NCBI RefSeq assembly: GCF_040939455.1
Contig: NC_134112.1
Coordinates: forward strand, 24,144,501-24,208,500
Source: Microcebus murinus
Lineage: Eukaryota > Chordata > Mammalia > Primates > Cheirogaleidae
Direction of reading: 5' to 3'
Length of the DNA stretch: 64,000 nucleotides
In this document: one piece after another, positions 20,561 to 34,139 of the stretch
How the letters are laid out: each line of letters starts with the position of its first letter
Numbering within the stretch: the stretch's first letter is position 1
Position numbers and translations under genes: made by a program
The notes under the pieces: model-generated
Told to the model about the DNA's origin: nothing
Databases searched by the model: none
Seen by the model: only the letters and a program-made list of their open reading frames with translations

Positions 20561-22964
20561 CAAATGGGGCTGTCTAATCCGGACAACCTGTGAATTGCCC
20601 CAGGAAGTCAAAATGAATGCCATGGATTCAGCCATGTGGATGCAGCTCACGTTTCTACAAAGTTGAGAGAATAAATCACGGCTGCTGTGTATTTATGCAC
20701 GAATAAAATGGGGCAGAGCCTTATGCGTCTTTGCTTAGTATAACGCTGTGTCTTTGCACACAGTGGGTGCTTAATAAATGTAGAATGTCTGCTTAGAATG
20801 GGATTTGGTGGGCTTTCTGGAATGGGAAGTAATCATGGAAAATGTCTACAAAATCTCTTTAAAAAGATAATTTTGATGAGTAATTGTCCAGGTTTTTAAA
20901 CTTTTAAAACGTCCAGGTAATAGTTTCATCCATATCCTCTGATAAAAGTGTGACAGAAGAGCTAGGCAAGTTTTGGTTGTTTCAAAAGTAGTTTAATGGA
21001 GTAACAAATTTGCTGATTCATATCATGATCGAATAGTCATAAGTGAAAGTGCTTGAATGTAAAAATCAGGGTTTTCATAATTTCATAAAATAAAGTTAAA
21101 ACTCCAGTATTACAAAGAAATTTTGATAGTTCCAAGTACCTCTTCTTACTCGCAATAATAAATAGAAAATAATAAATATAAATAATGCTATCAATAAGTA
21201 TATATTACATAAACATACATATAAATAATGTAAATAAATAATATGTTTTGACCTAGGGGAGGCCATCATTGCATATCCCATTCATTCTTACTAGCAATTA
21301 TTTCAGGATAAACTATAATTTATATAGGCTGAGTAATAATTTTACTCCATTGCCTGCCTACTTGGATTAGCTGGTTAAAAGAAAATATAAATATTATATT
21401 TATTAAAATGTGTTAAAGACAGCTATCCTTCTTGAGGATTTAGTTTGTAATCAACTAGATGATTAAAAACTAACTTGGTGAATCACGAGTGTTTTTAAGT
21501 TTGAAGAAATTGTCTTAATATTGTGCAGACATTTTTAAGGGGGTTAAGAGTTTCATAAATTTTTAAAAACTCAGCTTTTATCGTTGTATGTCATCCCCAA
21601 ATGGCCATTATTTTTCTCTTAATGTGAAAATATTGAAAAATTAATATATTTTAGTGATGACTTAAGCCAGCACACCATGTGGCAGGGATAACAGTTACAG
21701 TACTTGGGAAATAGTTTGAACCAGGAAACTTTATGAAAAGTAAATGGTAAAATGAACAAACATTTGAAATTCCCAGGATGAAGAAACTCAGGCAGCTGTA
21801 GATGCAGAAAGAAATAAGAGTTGATCTTAAGAATAAAAACATCTTGATTAGTAGGTAGTGTCACATAAATATACTTTTGATAAAGAGGTATGAGTGAAAA
21901 TACCAGACAAAGCATTTAATGACAGTAATATATGTGTATTGTTATGTGGTATTGTTTGTGATTCAGTCTATAAATTTTTGGAGACCATTAGATGGTTATT
22001 TTTAATGATTGACATATTGATCTTACGTCTTTGCAAGTGGTTACATTAAAAAGATTCATGAAAGGATTAAGAGATGTATGTTATTTTGCCTTTAATTTAT
22101 TCAAAGATCTTGTTATTTAGCAATCCTAAGAGTGTTAGAGATATGCTTAGGTGAAAGTTCCATTTTGGGGACCTGTTTGGATTATTACCATTTAACCATT
22201 AGTCAAAACCCTTAAACAGTGATGAAATGAATGTCTGTAGGAATATGGTGTGTTTCTTGCTTGACACCTGTTTCAAGGCCTGTAGTTTTCATTGTAAGTA
22301 TATTGTGTTCAGGTTAATTAAGTGCATTGAGTGTAACTGTCCCTGTCATCTTATACATGTGTACTTAGCTCTTGTTTTTAACCATTTTCCTTTTCCCATA
22401 AGGAAAAAAGATTTGGGGCTTTAGAGCCAAGGAAAGTGTGATTTTTACCATCCTGTGTTTTAGCTATTTTCACTCCTCCAAGAAAAGTGTTCTACCTAGG
22501 TTCCTGTTTTCTTCCTTGTGTTTCACTGCTGGTTCAGTATTGGAGCACCTGCCTTGGTGTACAACCTGAGTATCCCAGCTAAAACTCTCTCCCACTCTGA
22601 CTTAAATTGCCTAGAAATCCCACAGGCCTGTAACTGTGAAGTTGCAGGATAGTTTTGCTATTAGTTCATTTGTAGGCCTGGCTCTGTTTTGTGGAAATGG
22701 GAAAAGTTGATTAGGGTTGGTTTGCTTCTTATTGAGAGTAGTTGAATTTGTAGAAATACTTTTGGTATGAACATCTTAGAGAGGCGAAGTTAAACTGTTA
22801 ACTAGGAATCTTAGAAACACCAGGAGCACTAAATTTAGCACTGAAGGTCATGCCTGGGACTCATGAAATGCTTGCTCCAGCTCTGCATCCCAGTGCTGTG
22901 AAATCGTTTGGCTTTTGATTTGAGAATGACAACTGTTGAATCATTCTTACCTGATTTGATTATT
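20561..22964. other. intron 1, mostly unique AT-rich sequence
   Basis: A GTGGGTGCTTAATAAATGTA tail near 20763 is probably an L2/MIR end. 21150-21245 is AATAA-rich low complexity. I see nothing else. Confidence 0.4.
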
Positions 22965-23420
22965 TGATGCATTTGTCAAAGTACCTCTGCATTTTGAATT
23001 TATGTGATAATACCTATTGAGTACCTGCTTTGTGCCAGACGAAATTCTAGGCACTTAGTGTTTTTTGGTGAACAAAATAAAGATCTCAACCTTTGGGAAA
23101 CTTACATTCTGTTGGAGGAAGATAGACAATAAACAATTGAAGTAAATGATATAGTATGTTGGAAGGTGGTTAGTGATATAGAAAAGAGAAAAGTTAGAGT
23201 GGAGTAAGGTAGATTGGGAGGAGGACATGTTGGAATTTTAAATAGGTGGGTCAGGATGGGCCTCACTGAGAAACTGATATGGGAGCTGGAACCTTGAAGG
23301 AGGTGTGAGAGTTAGCCAGCCATGAGGACACGTGGGGAGGGGGGCGCGAGGTCCAGGCAGGGAGCAGACAGTGCAAAGGCCCCAAGGCAGGACTGTGGTT
23401 CTTGAACAGAAACACAGGAA
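22965..23420 (-). mobile_element. L2 LINE fragment, antisense
   Basis: In order: TTGAGTACCTGCTTTGTGCC, ACTTACATTCTGTTGGAGGA with AGACAATAAACAA, GGGCCTCACTGAGAAACTGA, CAGTGCAAAGGCCCCAAGGC. This is the reversed L2 3' region, unusually complete for its age. Confidence 0.85.
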
Positions 23421-23829
23421 TGCCACCCAATTCAGTTATTCTTGTGATAGTACTCATGTAGCAGGTCATTTAGAACATTCCCCAGATGTTAGGAGTCTCA
23501 GCTTTGCTGTTGTTGACACAGATTTTCTTGCAGTGGCCCTGTTGAAGGATGGAGTTTCATTAACTAAGAGTGGCTTACATGAGCTAAGACTTTGTAGTTC
23601 TTGACCCTGAATGTCAGCAGGCTTCTTGTTGTGAGTCTCTACTTGTTAATTTCCTCATCTCCAAAACTCAGATGATAAATCCATGGTGCTTCATTTCATA
23701 GGGTGGATTTATAAACCATCTAATGAATAAGTTCAAAGTTTCTAGAAAGAAAAATAAGAACACTTGGTATAATAATATAGAATTTGACTCAAAAGATAGT
23801 TTAGAAAACATTTGCATTATCTTCTCAAA

Positions 23830-24000
23830 GTAGCACCATAGATAGGTTGTACAATATGTGGTAGACCCTTATTATTCCCACTTCATAGGTGAGTAAACTG
23901 AGATACAGATAGGTTACGTAGCTTGCCAAAGTTTCCATGGCTAGTAAGTATGATTTGGGATTTGAATTCCAGACAGGGATGCAGAGCCGAGACTGCCAAA
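23830..24000 (+). mobile_element. MIR SINE
   Basis: TTATTCCCACTTCATAGGTG, AACTGAGATACAGATAGGTT and GGCTAGTAAGTATGATTTGG. Confidence 0.85.
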
Positions 24001-24104
24001 TTGCCAAATACGTAAAGAACTTGACAGTACCCTTCCAGCTCCCTCACACAACTGGTTGCTTCCTCCTTTAGAAAGTAGCTCTGAGCTCATGAGATGAGGA
24101 TTGT

Positions 24105-24310
24105 ATGAGAAGCAGCTTAGTGAACCTAGCCCGCTTGGAGTTGAACATATACCTCTTCCACTTGTTAGGCATATGACCATGGACAAATTACTGCGCCTCG
24201 TCTGAAAGTGAGGAAAATAACAGTACCCACCGCATGGAGTGGTTAATGAGAAGTATGTAAAATAACATATATAAAGTAAATATTGAGTTATCTACATCAT
24301 CAGATTTCTT
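24105..24310 (-). mobile_element. MIR SINE, antisense
   Basis: CATATGACCATGGACAAATT, then AAGTGAGGAAAATAACAGTA and GTGGTTAATGAGAAGTATG. Its opposite-facing neighbour is the MIR at 23830. Confidence 0.75.
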
Positions 24311-26119
24311 GCCATTTGTGTATTTACTAAATAAATATATTTGTAATCCTACTGGGAAAATCTGCATTAGAGGTTAATAGAAAACATATGAGTCGTATCT
24401 ACCCAGTTGTGGTGCTATTTTGGGCATCTTATAACTATGTAAAATCATCAGACTCTTCCTGGGAAGGATTGAGAATGGGAAATAGGAGACTCCTCAGTAG
24501 CCCAGCATTGGTGTGGCAGCCTCTGGCCACTTTCTCTTCTGTGTGGCCAGAGGCACTTTAGATGCTGGCAAAGGCACTTGCCACTGTGGACTGGGAAAGT
24601 GGTGTCAAGGCCAGCCGCTTCCAACATGGCCTTTCCTTGTGGCCTGAAGTTATTTGAAAAAACCCAGGACTAGAAAGAGGCACTGTGCCTTGGCCCTGTA
24701 GGCATATTCACTTGAGGACATTTCCTGTGGGGAGAAGGAATAACTGAATGAATAAGTGAATGAATGAAAGGCTTGTTGCTGCCTGCCCTGCTCTCTGCCT
24801 GCACCCTGTGGCTTGGTGGTAAGCTCCCCTTGTTACTCCCTCCCACAGTTCCCAGGAACGCCAGGTATGGAGTGCCAGGGGAGGTGTTAAATGCTTGTGC
24901 ATGCATACACACCATACTCAGTGTAAGGGAACCCTAAATCCAAAACTTCAGTGATCTCCAAAACAGTGTCTCTAGTAGTTTTTCCATTTGACTGTTTTAC
25001 CTGTAAGCAGTCAAATCATCCTTTGGGAGACATCACTACTGAGTATCCTGTCTCATCAGTTTCACAAGCTTCTGATTGTTTTCCTTTAGTGTACGTGTTT
25101 TTTGATGTGGGGCAGACACCAAAACTCCGCCTGTAACTGACTGGGTTGATAAAAACCTTCATATTCTTTGAGCAAATGACTTCCTTTAGAATTCATATAT
25201 TTTGGAGACATCTCCTGCCTTGACAGTTCTAAAAATGCAAACTGACAGCTGTTTTCAGAAAACCCGATGATGACAGCGAAGAAGCCTTAAGGAGGCTGGT
25301 GACGCTTGCTGAGAGGGTCATTCCTAGGGCTGTGTGGAAGCCAAAGCCCTTGTGTTTTAGACTGAGTATGAGAGACTGGAGACAATCTACTGAACCTCTT
25401 AAGAATCTTCCGTTTTGTAGTTTTTGCTTCTAGGACAAGCAATCGTATCCCACATTTCCTCATATTTCTCTCCCCACCCTATTGTTAACCCCTGCCTTCA
25501 GATCTTGACAGTGCAGACATGTCCTGGGTACTGAAGAAATACTTAGTGGATTACAGATACACACTTTGTTTCATGATGAGGTGATAGATTTGTTCCATGT
25601 TGACCTGGCTAAAATGTTGAATTTAAAATGTCCTTAATTTAGAATCGGAAAATCAGACATGACAAAGGTCAGATATGTGTACTATGTGTATATTTTTAAA
25701 AAATGCCTTGCACTTAATATGCTAAGTCAGTTTTTAAAGAAAATTATATTTTCCCCTTGCAATAAGAACTGGGATGTCACAGTAGTTTTCACTTTTTTTT
25801 TTTTTTTAAAGGCTAGCTATAAGCAGGAACCAGATCAATGGTATTCTCTTTAAGGGTGAAATCTTTCCAATAACTCTGTCTCCACTTTGGCAGGAGTCAA
25901 AGAGACTCTTCTTGGGTCACTAATGATAGACCCTCTGCCCGGCACCAGAGAACATTGATAGTCTCCTGATGGCCGTGTCTCTCGTCTGGCCTGCTCACTG
26001 GCCTCCCAGAGGAAGCAATGCTGATTGTCTGTCAAGCTACCTTGCTAACTTTCTCCTCAGATATACCTTGAAGGGACAAGATCTGGATACCATGTTATTA
26101 ACACTGAAAAACTCACTAT
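24311..26119. other. intron 1, nothing recognised
   Basis: Apart from a T-run at 25794-25808 I see no repeat or gene. Confidence 0.35.
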
Positions 26120-26300
26120 TTCTTTGGTATTATATATGTAATCGATATATATATAAAAATATATAATAATACATAGGTAAACAATATATGTCTATATACA
26201 CATACCACATATATGTATATACATACGTCCATAAGTGTGTATGTATATGTATATTTATATGTGTGTATATATATATACACATATTTATATTACACATCTT
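26120..26300. repeat. TA/TG-rich low-complexity tract
   Basis: Alternating pyrimidine-purine sequence of TATA, TGTA and CATA units, with self-complementary stretches such as ATATATACACATA. It is likely to form unstable hairpins or Z-DNA-like runs. Confidence 0.8.
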
Positions 26301-27824
26301 TACTCTCACTTCCTCAGAGTTGCCATGGATGATGAGGACTACCACACATTTTTGAGGATTTCCTATATGCTAGTTCTTAAGACAGTACTTACTGAATCCA
26401 AGGAGTTGAAATTTATTTGGAGAGACCAGACAGGTACAGACTGCGGTAAATGATGAATAGTAATAGGGACCACAGAGGCAGATTTATTGTGAAGTGAATG
26501 AAGCTCAAGCCCCAGGGCCCCTCACTTGTTTGACACTCCTTTTTTTTTTTGTTACCATTTTAGAATATGTAGCTAGGGCTTACCCAAGCACTTTCCAAGG
26601 CCCTGGAGGAACCCTAGCAGTGTTTGTAGCGATGCATTCATGTGATCAGAACTTGTAAAATTTGAAAAAGATTTTAACAGCAGTCAGTTAATATTTTCCT
26701 TTTCTACCCTGACTTCTCTTCTGTCGCATTTCTCTTGAGTTTGATGACATTGGAGTTTCAAATATTTTTGAGATATAGCTAAGGGGAAGTTGAATTGGGG
26801 ACACTTGTAGTTTGGGTTTAATAGGATGTAAATGCCCATACAGTTCACAGTCATTTCTGTGTCTAGTTATGTTGTCTTCAGCTCTGCTAGTGTAGGAATT
26901 GTTCCTAGGAACACCACCTACTGTGCTAGCTCACCTGGGATCCTTACACAAAGGGGAGGGTCAAAGGTAGCATTGCAGCATTCACATGTAGCATGACATC
27001 CGTCATTGGGAATATGGTTTGAAATGTATAGAGCCAGAAGCTAGCTAGCTAGAAAATTCTTCCTGTTATTAGTTAGATGTGTAAATTGTAAGTGGTGTAT
27101 TTAGTTTTTATCCAAGTGGAGTCAGTACGGAAATTCTCTTCTGTTAGGAATATATTCAGTAGTGCAAATATACAATTATAAATGTGCCTTTTTATGAGAA
27201 TTCTGGTTTAAGTTTCTTATTCATTTGACATGAATATAGATAAAAAATACAACAGACTGGTTAGTGAATATCATCAATACAAAGAACATTTAAAGTTTAG
27301 TCAATGCACAAGAAGATTTGAAGTGCCTTGAACTTTTATAGCTTATATGTAAAAGAAATTTAATAGAAGTGTTTACAAACTTGACAGCAATCCTGAAAAT
27401 TTATGTGACATTACCAATAAAGAGCTATGAGGCTAAAAGGAACTTTTCTGAATTATCAATAATTAAAAATAAATTTTGATCAGCCATACTTGAGGGAAGA
27501 CCGATTAGTTTTTTGCCATATAGAAAATGATATTAATATAAATCATTGTTATATGAGAATTCATCAGAGTGTATAGCCCAAAAGAAATACTTATAGCAGT
27601 GTGTCAGGCAATTAATTAATGTACATACTGGGTTCTTTTCCTGTATTTTGATTTTTGTGATGTTTTGGTATTGTCAGCTTATATAATTTTGTGTTTTGCT
27701 GTGATGTCTTAATCTAAATCACTTTTATAAGCATTTTATATTTGTAACATTACATATTTTTTTCATGAAAGGTCTGAAGCTGCAGGCCCCACAAAAGTTG
27801 GGTCCATTCCTTGAACTCTCAATT
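26301..27824. other. intron 1, nothing recognised
   Basis: AT-rich sequence with no recognisable element. Confidence 0.3.
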
Positions 27825-27925
27825 TGGGAATCATTACTATGTGCTAAATAATGTTCATACAGTATTTAATTTATCCTTATAGCAAGCCTATAAAGTAAAC
27901 ATTACTCCCATTCTAGAAGTACTGC
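27825..27925 (+). mobile_element. MIR fragment
   Basis: ACTATGTGCTAAATAATGTT and ATAGCAAGCCTATAAAGTA. Confidence 0.6.
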
Positions 27926-28849
27926 CTTCTAATTTGGAGTTAAAATATGCTACCATATTAGTTGAATGCTACATCTAGTGACATATGAACTACAATGTTT
28001 ATTTTGGTAAGAGTGTAAAACAGAAATATTTTCCTTCAGGGCAGAAAGCCTCTTCTACCACAATAAATATCATTATTATAGTAGGGGCTCCTTCCCTCTT
28101 TGTCCTGTAGCACCTGCCCCTGGCTGCTCCAGAGTGGGCGTGGCCTGAACTGTGTGGTCACTGCCCCGTGTGCTATGCCTTCTCCTGCAGAAACTCAGCT
28201 CCCTCCTGGAGGACAGGGTCTTGTCAGCCTTCTGTCCTCTTCCTCAAGAAGCGTTTTCAGAAATGGGATGAAAATAAAAATCAAGAGGTACTTTGGGCTA
28301 TGAAAAGAGTAAGTTACAAAGGTAACTTTGGGCTGCGAAAATCATCTTTGAAAGTAATCTCTGGAGGTGTGCATTCATGAGGGATATATATTTATGTGTT
28401 GTTTGTGGCATGTACACAAATACCAGTTAGTCCAGGGTAGTTTATATTAAGGGAATGTGAAGATGACCTTTTTAATTGTTTTTAATAAGAAGATTTAAAA
28501 AGGAAATAGATTTCTATATTTTTATACTTGAGAATAGAACTTAGTCCTTCTCCAGGTTGAGGACATTACGAAGCTTAGTTGAATTATTTCTTGCTTTGCC
28601 TACAATGTTTGGTTGCCTAAAACATTCCAGGGCCTAAACAATCTGAACAATGCTAGGACAAAAGTATGTCTTGCTTCTTCCCATGTCTTCTTTGCCAGAC
28701 GTATCTGGTACTAAGGAGGCAGGGACCTGGAGTGGGAGAATCTTGGACTATGTGGCTAGACAGAACAGAACTGGATTTTGATTCCTCATCCTATTGCTTT
28801 TAGCTTTTCAAACTTGGGTAGCTTTGACAGTCTTATTTGTATAAGACAG
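27926..28849. other. intron 1, nothing recognised
   Basis: A GC-richer patch at 28085-28260 stands out but has no gene features. Confidence 0.3.
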
Positions 28850-29020
28850 TAAAGTAACTCTTCTTTATTAAGCACCTACTGGGTAATTGCTTTAATATGC
28901 ATGATGCAGCATTAGTCTCATTTGACCCAGGAGGAAACCAGAACATAGACCAAATAACTAGACTGAAGTACACAGCCAGTAAAATGCTTGGGGAGCCAGG
29001 ATCAGGCTTTGGTCTTAAAT
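28850..29020 (+). mobile_element. MIR SINE
   Basis: TTTATTAAGCACCTACTGGG, TTTGACCCAGGAGGAAACCA and TACACAGCCAGTAAAATGCT. Confidence 0.75.
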
Positions 29021-30587
29021 GGGCCCGTATACTCAGTACTTATTCTTTACAGCCTAATTTGTGACCTTTTATGAGACATTTGCATTTTAATGGAAGGCTC
29101 TTCCACACCTAAAAGTCTGACGTACAAAAAGGCTGGATTTCCAATGGGAGCCATGTGGGTTGTTGGTGACATATTTTGATGCTGGCCTTCTGGTGGAGAT
29201 AGAAATGTTTTAGAATGTTTCAAAGAAAATATTTCTAAGAAAATACATAGTATAGGAGGGTCTATGAGAATCCCATCATCACAGTAATAATGATGAAAAC
29301 AATGATTTGTCAAATCTGTAATGGCTATAATTACTGAATTGTCCAAAGGTGCTAACTAGCTTTCTCTTCCTCACTGATAATTGTTTATTTAAGGATGAGT
29401 TTTCCTGCAAACAATAGCTAACCCTTTATACCCCACCCTTTTCTTTGATTTTCAAAATTAAGTTCGTGTCGTTCATGTTCATGTGTTTTATTTTAACAGT
29501 TTGGCCCAGTAATACATAACAGAGCCCAGCTGTAAACATTGTGAATTAAGAACTGAAAACCCCTGGTCCTCCCTCCCTACTGGACACTTCCCTGGCAGCA
29601 GCCAGAGAGGGAGCACACTTCGGGTTATATCACCAGACCTTAAACAGCTGGTGCAGGAACATATCTGGCCTTAAAATTGAAGTACCCTTTTTCTTACCTA
29701 AAACTCCTTCAGTGAAATCCTCTCAGATGCTAATTGAGCTGTCTGATTTTTCCATATATGGCATAATTATGAAAGTAGTGGCAAAAGCGGGGGAATCCAC
29801 AGAGACATATTTGTACAGTTTACTGTTAAGTGAATTGAGCACTATGATAATAAGCATAAATAAGCATAAATTAGGCCCATGCCTCCTAAGGTATTAAACA
29901 TCAAATGAAGGAAATGGAATTTCTGAAATTTCTTTGTAAACCCAGGCTAAGTACATATTATAGAAAGCCATTGCCTCAACAGTTCCAGATTAAACTTTTG
30001 CCAGGCCTCTCTCTTTTCCTTGTTGGGCTAATCTTGCTTTATTTGGGAATCTGACCGGCTGGTGGGCTGTGGGCAAAGACCCATTTTCAGGACTCACGAG
30101 TGTCAGGCAGGTGTTTCCTAGCCCTCCTGTAACTTACATAGGTAGTTTAGATTTTAGAGAGATGCGGAGTACATCTTTTAATAAGATCTTTCTGACATCA
30201 GACGTCTGGAGTTTGGCTCCAGCTCAACCAAATAGCTGATGATGTGTGATTTAAACTAATATGTCTCAATATTCTGCCCTGGTTGGAAACTCCCTTTTTT
30301 GTGTTGGCTCCACTTTGGCAGTTTCAGGGGCTCTCACCAAAATATTTGCTGTTAAAATATGCAAATATCGAACAAAAAATAGTTAAGAGATGTTAAATTA
30401 CATGTTTATTTCAGATGTTAGAATAAAGGAATCATATTTTGTCGATCCCTGGAAAGACGATGATACACCTTACATGTTAACATATCTAAGGTATCTTGTA
30501 CAGTAATGAGAACGATTCTCATCTTTGGATCGTAGAAAACAAGTCTCGATTTGTCAGTCACACCCTATATGTCAGTAGAGTTTACAC
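29021..30587. other. intron 1, nothing recognised
   Basis: Unique-looking AT-rich sequence with no gene. Confidence 0.3.
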
Positions 30588-30775
30588 CGGTAGTTTTCAA
30601 CGCAGGTTGCCATCAGAGTCACTTGGGTGAACCTGGAGAAAATAAGGCTGCTGGGGCTCCCCCTGCCCCGTGAGTGTCTGATGCACTTGGCCTGGAGTGG
30701 TCTGCATCAGAGTGCCCATGTTCTTAACCCCTCAAAGCTGATTTTCATGCTACCAAGATTGAGAACTGATTGAGA
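30588..30775 (+). mobile_element. MER5A-type hAT MITE
   Basis: GTAGTTTTCAACGCAGGTTG, AGAGTCACTTGGGTGAACCT and a reversed end CTACCAAGATTGAGAACTGA. Confidence 0.75.
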
Positions 30776-31859
30776 TACATGAATGGAATAATAGCATTGT
30801 GAGGATTGTGGTGTTTTAAAAAGGAATCAAACTTGTACAGGGGCGTGACCTTTTTGGGTTTCAGTTCTTTAGGTATAGTTTTTAGTTTTAATATGTTTTA
30901 ATATATTTTAGTTTTTATATATTTTAATAAAATATAACAAGCCTTTAATATAACAGCAAGTTTAAGGATATGTGACACTATCTCCAATATGCAGTTAGAA
31001 TAGAAATGTTCAAACTGGGGAGCCTGTGGCCAAAGGGGCTCAAATGCAGATGCCATCAGGACCCAATGTGTGAGTGAAGTGGCCAAGTTCAACATAATTG
31101 GGAGTGGCTGAGACTGGCAAACTGGAGAGCCTTTGCTTTGCTTAAAAAGGCAGCTGCTACCCAGTGTTGCCACGTTGGAGTGTCAGCCCTTTGTTTGGCA
31201 CATGCTTTTATTTATCATTATTATTATTTGAAAGAGAGGAGCTAAGAATTAAGATTTTTATATGAAATCCATCTTTAAATGTTGGCAAGTAATAGAGATG
31301 GGTTTAAAACATTGCATAAGACAACTACTCCACCCAGTCGCTGTATTTAATAAGAGATATTAATGATAGGCCATGGGCTTTAATGAAGCACATCTGAATG
31401 GTGGGACACAGAGCAAACCTTGAAGACCATTGCTTCCAGGAGGGAAGCTATTCAAACTGTAGAAGGTGTAATGGAAAAATAGTAGCTTATGGTTTTTTTT
31501 TTTAATTTCCCTTGTTCTTTATAAAACAGTTAAACTATTTTTTAATATGAAAACTTTGTGATTAAAAATTTTTCTTTTATACCAAATTCTAAAAAGATGA
31601 GCCTTAATCCTAAAAGTATATTAGGATCATTATCAGTAGCATTTCCTTCCCTCAGGGCGAAAAACAAGGAGCATTCAAAAACTCTGCCAAGTGTTTTGAT
31701 CCTGGCAAAAAACTCTTTGCAGATGAATTGAGTGTCCAATCACTGAAAACCTGGAAGGAAATTTAGAGATGACCTAGTCCAACTAGCTAATTCTGCAGAT
31801 GAAGAAGATTTAAAGTCATGAGGGAGTGCGAGTGCTGGGCCAAGAGAAGTTGAGAGAAT
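30776..31859. other. intron 1, weak repeat traces
   Basis: A TTTTAATATATTTTAG-rich patch lies at 30880-30945. A MIR-like GATGACCTAGTCCAACTAGC is near 31767-31786. The rest is unrecognised. Confidence 0.35.
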
Positions 31860-32050
31860 GGCAGTAAGCTGTGGCTCTGTGTCTGGTTGCTGGAGCTAGC
31901 TTGCCTCACTTGGGGATCTGGCTTTGCTCCTTCTGTCGAGTTATATAATCTATCTGTGCCTCACTTTCTGCATCTCTAAAATGGGGGCAGTAGTATGTAT
32001 GCACCTCAGGGTTTTATGAGATACCATGTGTATTCAGCATGTTAGCAGGT
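31860..32050 (-). mobile_element. MIR SINE, antisense
   Basis: CTGTGCCTCACTTTCTGCAT followed by CTCTAAAATGGGGGCAGTAG. Confidence 0.75.
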
Positions 32051-32104
32051 GAATTCTAAAGAAAAGAAAAAGCTCTCAGGTTCTCTTCCCTGTCTTCTGC
32101 AGGA

Positions 32105-32305
32105 GGCTGTGCTGTGGAGTAGTCATGGGTGCTGCCTCTCGTATCCTGCAGGCTACGAAGCCTTGGCCACATTATTTAATTCCTCTAGGTCTCAGCTCTT
32201 GTCAGGTGGGATGGCAGTAGTGCTTACTTCGAGTGTTGTTATGAGGATTAAATAAGAACATGCATGGGAAGAATGTGGTGACTAGGAAGCACCGATAGGT
32301 GTTAA
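32105..32305 (-). mobile_element. MIR SINE, antisense
   Basis: TTAATTCCTCTAGGTCTCAG and GTTATGAGGATTAAATAAGA. This is a second reversed MIR only about 60 bp from the previous one. Confidence 0.65.
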
Positions 32306-33364
32306 TAGAGACATGATTGTACCATTTTTTTGCATCCATGATGATGTTCCCAATGCCCTACACTCCTCGGGTCCTTCTGTTGCCTTCATGTTTTCATACC
32401 ATGATGGAAGAAAAATAATCAAAATAACCGTCTACATTTCTGTTTTTTGTTAAGCATTTTTACTTGGGGATACTTGAAATTTGATTTCCCTGGTAAAGTT
32501 TTGGTTTGTGTTTGTATAAGTCATACTGAGTGGTCGCAGGAATTCATGAGCTGTTAAAACATTCCACACACAAATTCTTGCTGTTTCAAAATATACCAGC
32601 CTTAATTTAGTATTGTTTATCCAGATTTAAGCTTTTGAGATGTTAGATCATGTGATTAGAAAAATGACTTCCATATTTGATAAATATAATTTTCAAGTTA
32701 GGAGACAAGGCATTTCAAGAGCCTAGAGTGGTTTAGTAAACTACACAAACAGAAAACATAATTTTTTCATGTTGCAACAACTAAACAATGGAAAAAAACA
32801 GATGATTTTGTATGTATTGTTTGTAAAGGCTTATTGTGAATCATTCAAAAGGATTTGTAGGCCTTTTATGAACATGACTATAGGACTCTTCAAAATTCCG
32901 TGTCGTCTTCTTTAAGAGGCTGTGCATCTCTTCAATAATAGTCCTTGAAATATCACAGACTCAAACACTAGACGCTTCTCAGGAAAACCCCAGGACAGGC
33001 TTTGTTTTAGAAGGCCCAGTACCAATAGTTGTTTACTTATTGTGGAGAAAACTTAAAATACTTTATTCTTAAACAATATTTGGCAATATCGCTTGAAATC
33101 ATTTGCAGTCTTACAGAATATATTGCCACTGGTTTTTCTCTTTAAAGAACGTTCCGGGGTCAGATACAGTCAAGTAACTGATTCAGGGTTATGTTACACA
33201 GCAGTAGTTGAGTAAGAAAATGGTTCCTACTTTTTTATTATTCAGGGCCTCTTTCATATTTTCCTTCTCCATCCTCATGGGTTCTATGTCTTGAAAGGTT
33301 TTGTCTAACAAACAGGCTGATTTATTAAGTAATTAAATGCTTTGTTTTTCTATTTTTCATGCAG
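32306..33364. other. intron 1, nothing recognised
   Basis: AT-rich sequence, no repeat or gene recognised. Confidence 0.3.
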
Positions 33365-33725
33365 CAACATCTAGAACTCCCAGTTTATATGTTTGGGAGC
33401 TATGTATTGAGTGCCGACTCTGCAGGCACTGCCCCGGCTCTGGGAGCTGGGGATATAGTGGTGAATTGAAAGCCCTGTGCTCATGAGAAAAGCAGAACAC
33501 AGTAGGTAAGATCATTTCAAACAATCATGACGCCATGAAGGAAAGTAGGGCGAGTCAGGCGAGAGGTTGAGAGGCCTGAGATAAGGTGCTCTGGGTTGGC
33601 CTCCTAGAGAGGGACATGTTGCAGAAGGGGCCTGAGTGAAGTTGGGGAGTAGATGAGCCATTTGGGTGTCTGGGGAGAGAATTTTCTAGGTGGAGGGTGG
33701 GGTAGGGGGGCCCTGAGACAGAAGA
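33365..33725 (-). mobile_element. L2 LINE fragment, antisense
   Basis: GCTCTGGGAGCTGGGGATAT, AGCCCTGTGCTCATGAGAAA, CTCCTAGAGAGGGACATGTT and GGCCTGAGTGAAGTTGGGGA follow reversed L2 order. Confidence 0.7.
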
Positions 33726-33785
33726 GTGTCTGGTGGAGAGAGGGAGGAGGAGAGGGCTAGGGGTGGGGTGTGAGGGGTCTCCAGG
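33690..33785 (+). repeat. G-rich purine tract
   Basis: Dense GGG runs (GGTGGAGGGTGGGGTAGGGG and similar). It can satisfy a G-quadruplex pattern on the + strand. Confidence 0.6.
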
Positions 33786-34139
33786 GCCTTGCTCAGGTAG
33801 ACCTGTGTGTCAGCTGGTGTCACTGCATGGAAGGAAACTAATTCCAGCCCCAGATGATGGTGTGGAATGTTGTGTGGTTTCATTATGGTTAGTTTCCACT
33901 ATGCTTTTTTATAACACTTAAATAGCTCAAAGACCCATTACCACCTTCAAAGCCCTGTAGGAATCTGGGAAACCCTAATTGGCACTGTAGCTTTCTTTAA
34001 ATCTAGTTTGCTTGTTTTTTAATCCTAAAAGCTCTATTTATCTTTTGAAATCTACATTGAAATAAAAATTTTTGACTGATGTCATTCATTTAGTGTTTGC
34101 TATTTTATTTTGAAGCAGGAGTGAAAAATAAGGATTATA

